A program made the translations under genes and the position numbers. A DNA stretch of 13,024 nucleotides from an uncultured Prevotella sp. GTDB lineage: Bacteria > Bacteroidota > Bacteroidia > Bacteroidales > Bacteroidaceae. Below are positions 12,776-13,024 of this stretch, one piece after another. The stretch spans positions 1 to 13,024 of the forward strand of contig CAKQEI010000068.1 of NCBI GenBank assembly GCA_934230115.1, written 5' to 3'. The stretch's first letter is position 1, and each line of letters begins with the position of its first letter. Under the pieces are notes generated by a model. It was not told where the DNA came from. It saw nothing but the letters and a program-made list of their open reading frames with translations, and made no database searches.

Positions 12776-13024
12776 TTAATTTAGCTGCGACAAAATGGTG
12801 TTGAGCTGCTTGCGCACGCTGGCGTCCATGCGATAGGTGTCGTACTCAAGCACGAATCCACCTATTATATTAGGATTCACCTCGGTCTGAAACTCAACAG
12901 TGCCATTTGTCCTTCCCTCAACCAACTGTCTCATCTTCTTCTCCGTGGCGGAGTCGATGGTGCAGGCAGTCGTTAGTTTAGCACTGATTAGATTGTTATG
13001 CTTTCTGTACAGAGTAACAAACGA
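12776..13024 (-). CDS. atpH: F-type ATP synthase delta subunit, C-terminal fragment
   Basis: The minus strand reads 82 codons from the right edge to TAA at 12778-12776: SFVTLYRKHNNLISAKLTTA, later VNPNIIGGFVLEYDTYRMDA, then SVRKQLNTILSQLN. The GGFVLxYDxxxxDxSVRxQL block is the C-terminal signature of the delta (OSCP) subunit, which ties the F1 head to the b stator stalk. The N-terminal helical bundle lies outside the window. The gap to atpA is 22 bases. In E. coli order the same atpH-atpA-atpG succession is followed by atpD and atpC; here the operon ends after atpG. Confidence 0.93.
   Translation of the reverse strand, partial: SFVTLYRKHNNLISAKLTTACTIDSATEKKMRQLVEGRTNGTVEFQTEVNPNIIGGFVLEYDTYRMDASVRKQLNTILSQLN

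Overview
The window looks like a Bacteroidales chromosome, most likely Prevotella or a close relative. The main evidence is promoter architecture: several starts are preceded by the Bacteroidetes -7 element TAnnTTTG (for example TAACTTTG at 234-241 and 2534-2541, and TATATTTG on the minus strand at 2416-2409) instead of a strong Shine-Dalgarno. The gene content agrees: a DUF3810 membrane metalloprotease, a Bacteroidales-type atpH-atpA-atpG order, a GGMEH-type M1 peptidase and an AAA-ATPase-like/PDDEXK_9 remnant. The species assignment is inference.

Layout. At 1-73 (minus) is the 5' end of ileS. It diverges from a gene at 270-1685 (plus) that fuses a MmcQ/YjbR domain to a zinc alcohol dehydrogenase. 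An AT-rich RelE/ParE-type toxin-antitoxin pair follows on the minus strand (1792-2384). Then come DUF3810 (2562-3677) and umuD-umuC (3714-5475) on the plus strand. A 190-bp island of heptanucleotide repeats punctuated by tiny hairpins lies in front of an exported M1 aminopeptidase (5670-8138). A wrecked AAA-ATPase-like/PD-(D/E)XK gene lies on the minus strand (8205-9276). Its 5' end, including Walker A, is gone and a second island of the same architecture (9277-9486) sits in its place. A gene-poor stretch (9487-10185) holds a promoter with a 12-bp palindrome, three direct repeats, an unannotated 29-codon membrane peptide gene, alternative hairpins and a strong terminator. The window ends in the 3' part of the F-type ATP synthase operon on the minus strand (atpG, atpA, partial atpH).

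How the genes relate. The ATP synthase genes make F1 subunits gamma, alpha and delta. umuD and umuC are a mutagenic translesion polymerase operon, and a tandem 13-bp repeat in front of it may be its operator. The other genes are mostly independent units separated by hairpin terminators.

Most worth following up: (1) the two repeat islands, which share one syntax (7-nt words, type-1 TCGCC-NNN-GGCGA hairpin, then type-2 TGCGC-NNN-GCGCA hairpin, with an inverted arm) but use different words; (2) the small transcription unit at about 9600-10052; (3) the YjbR-ADH fusion, which one extra A in an A4 run could have created.
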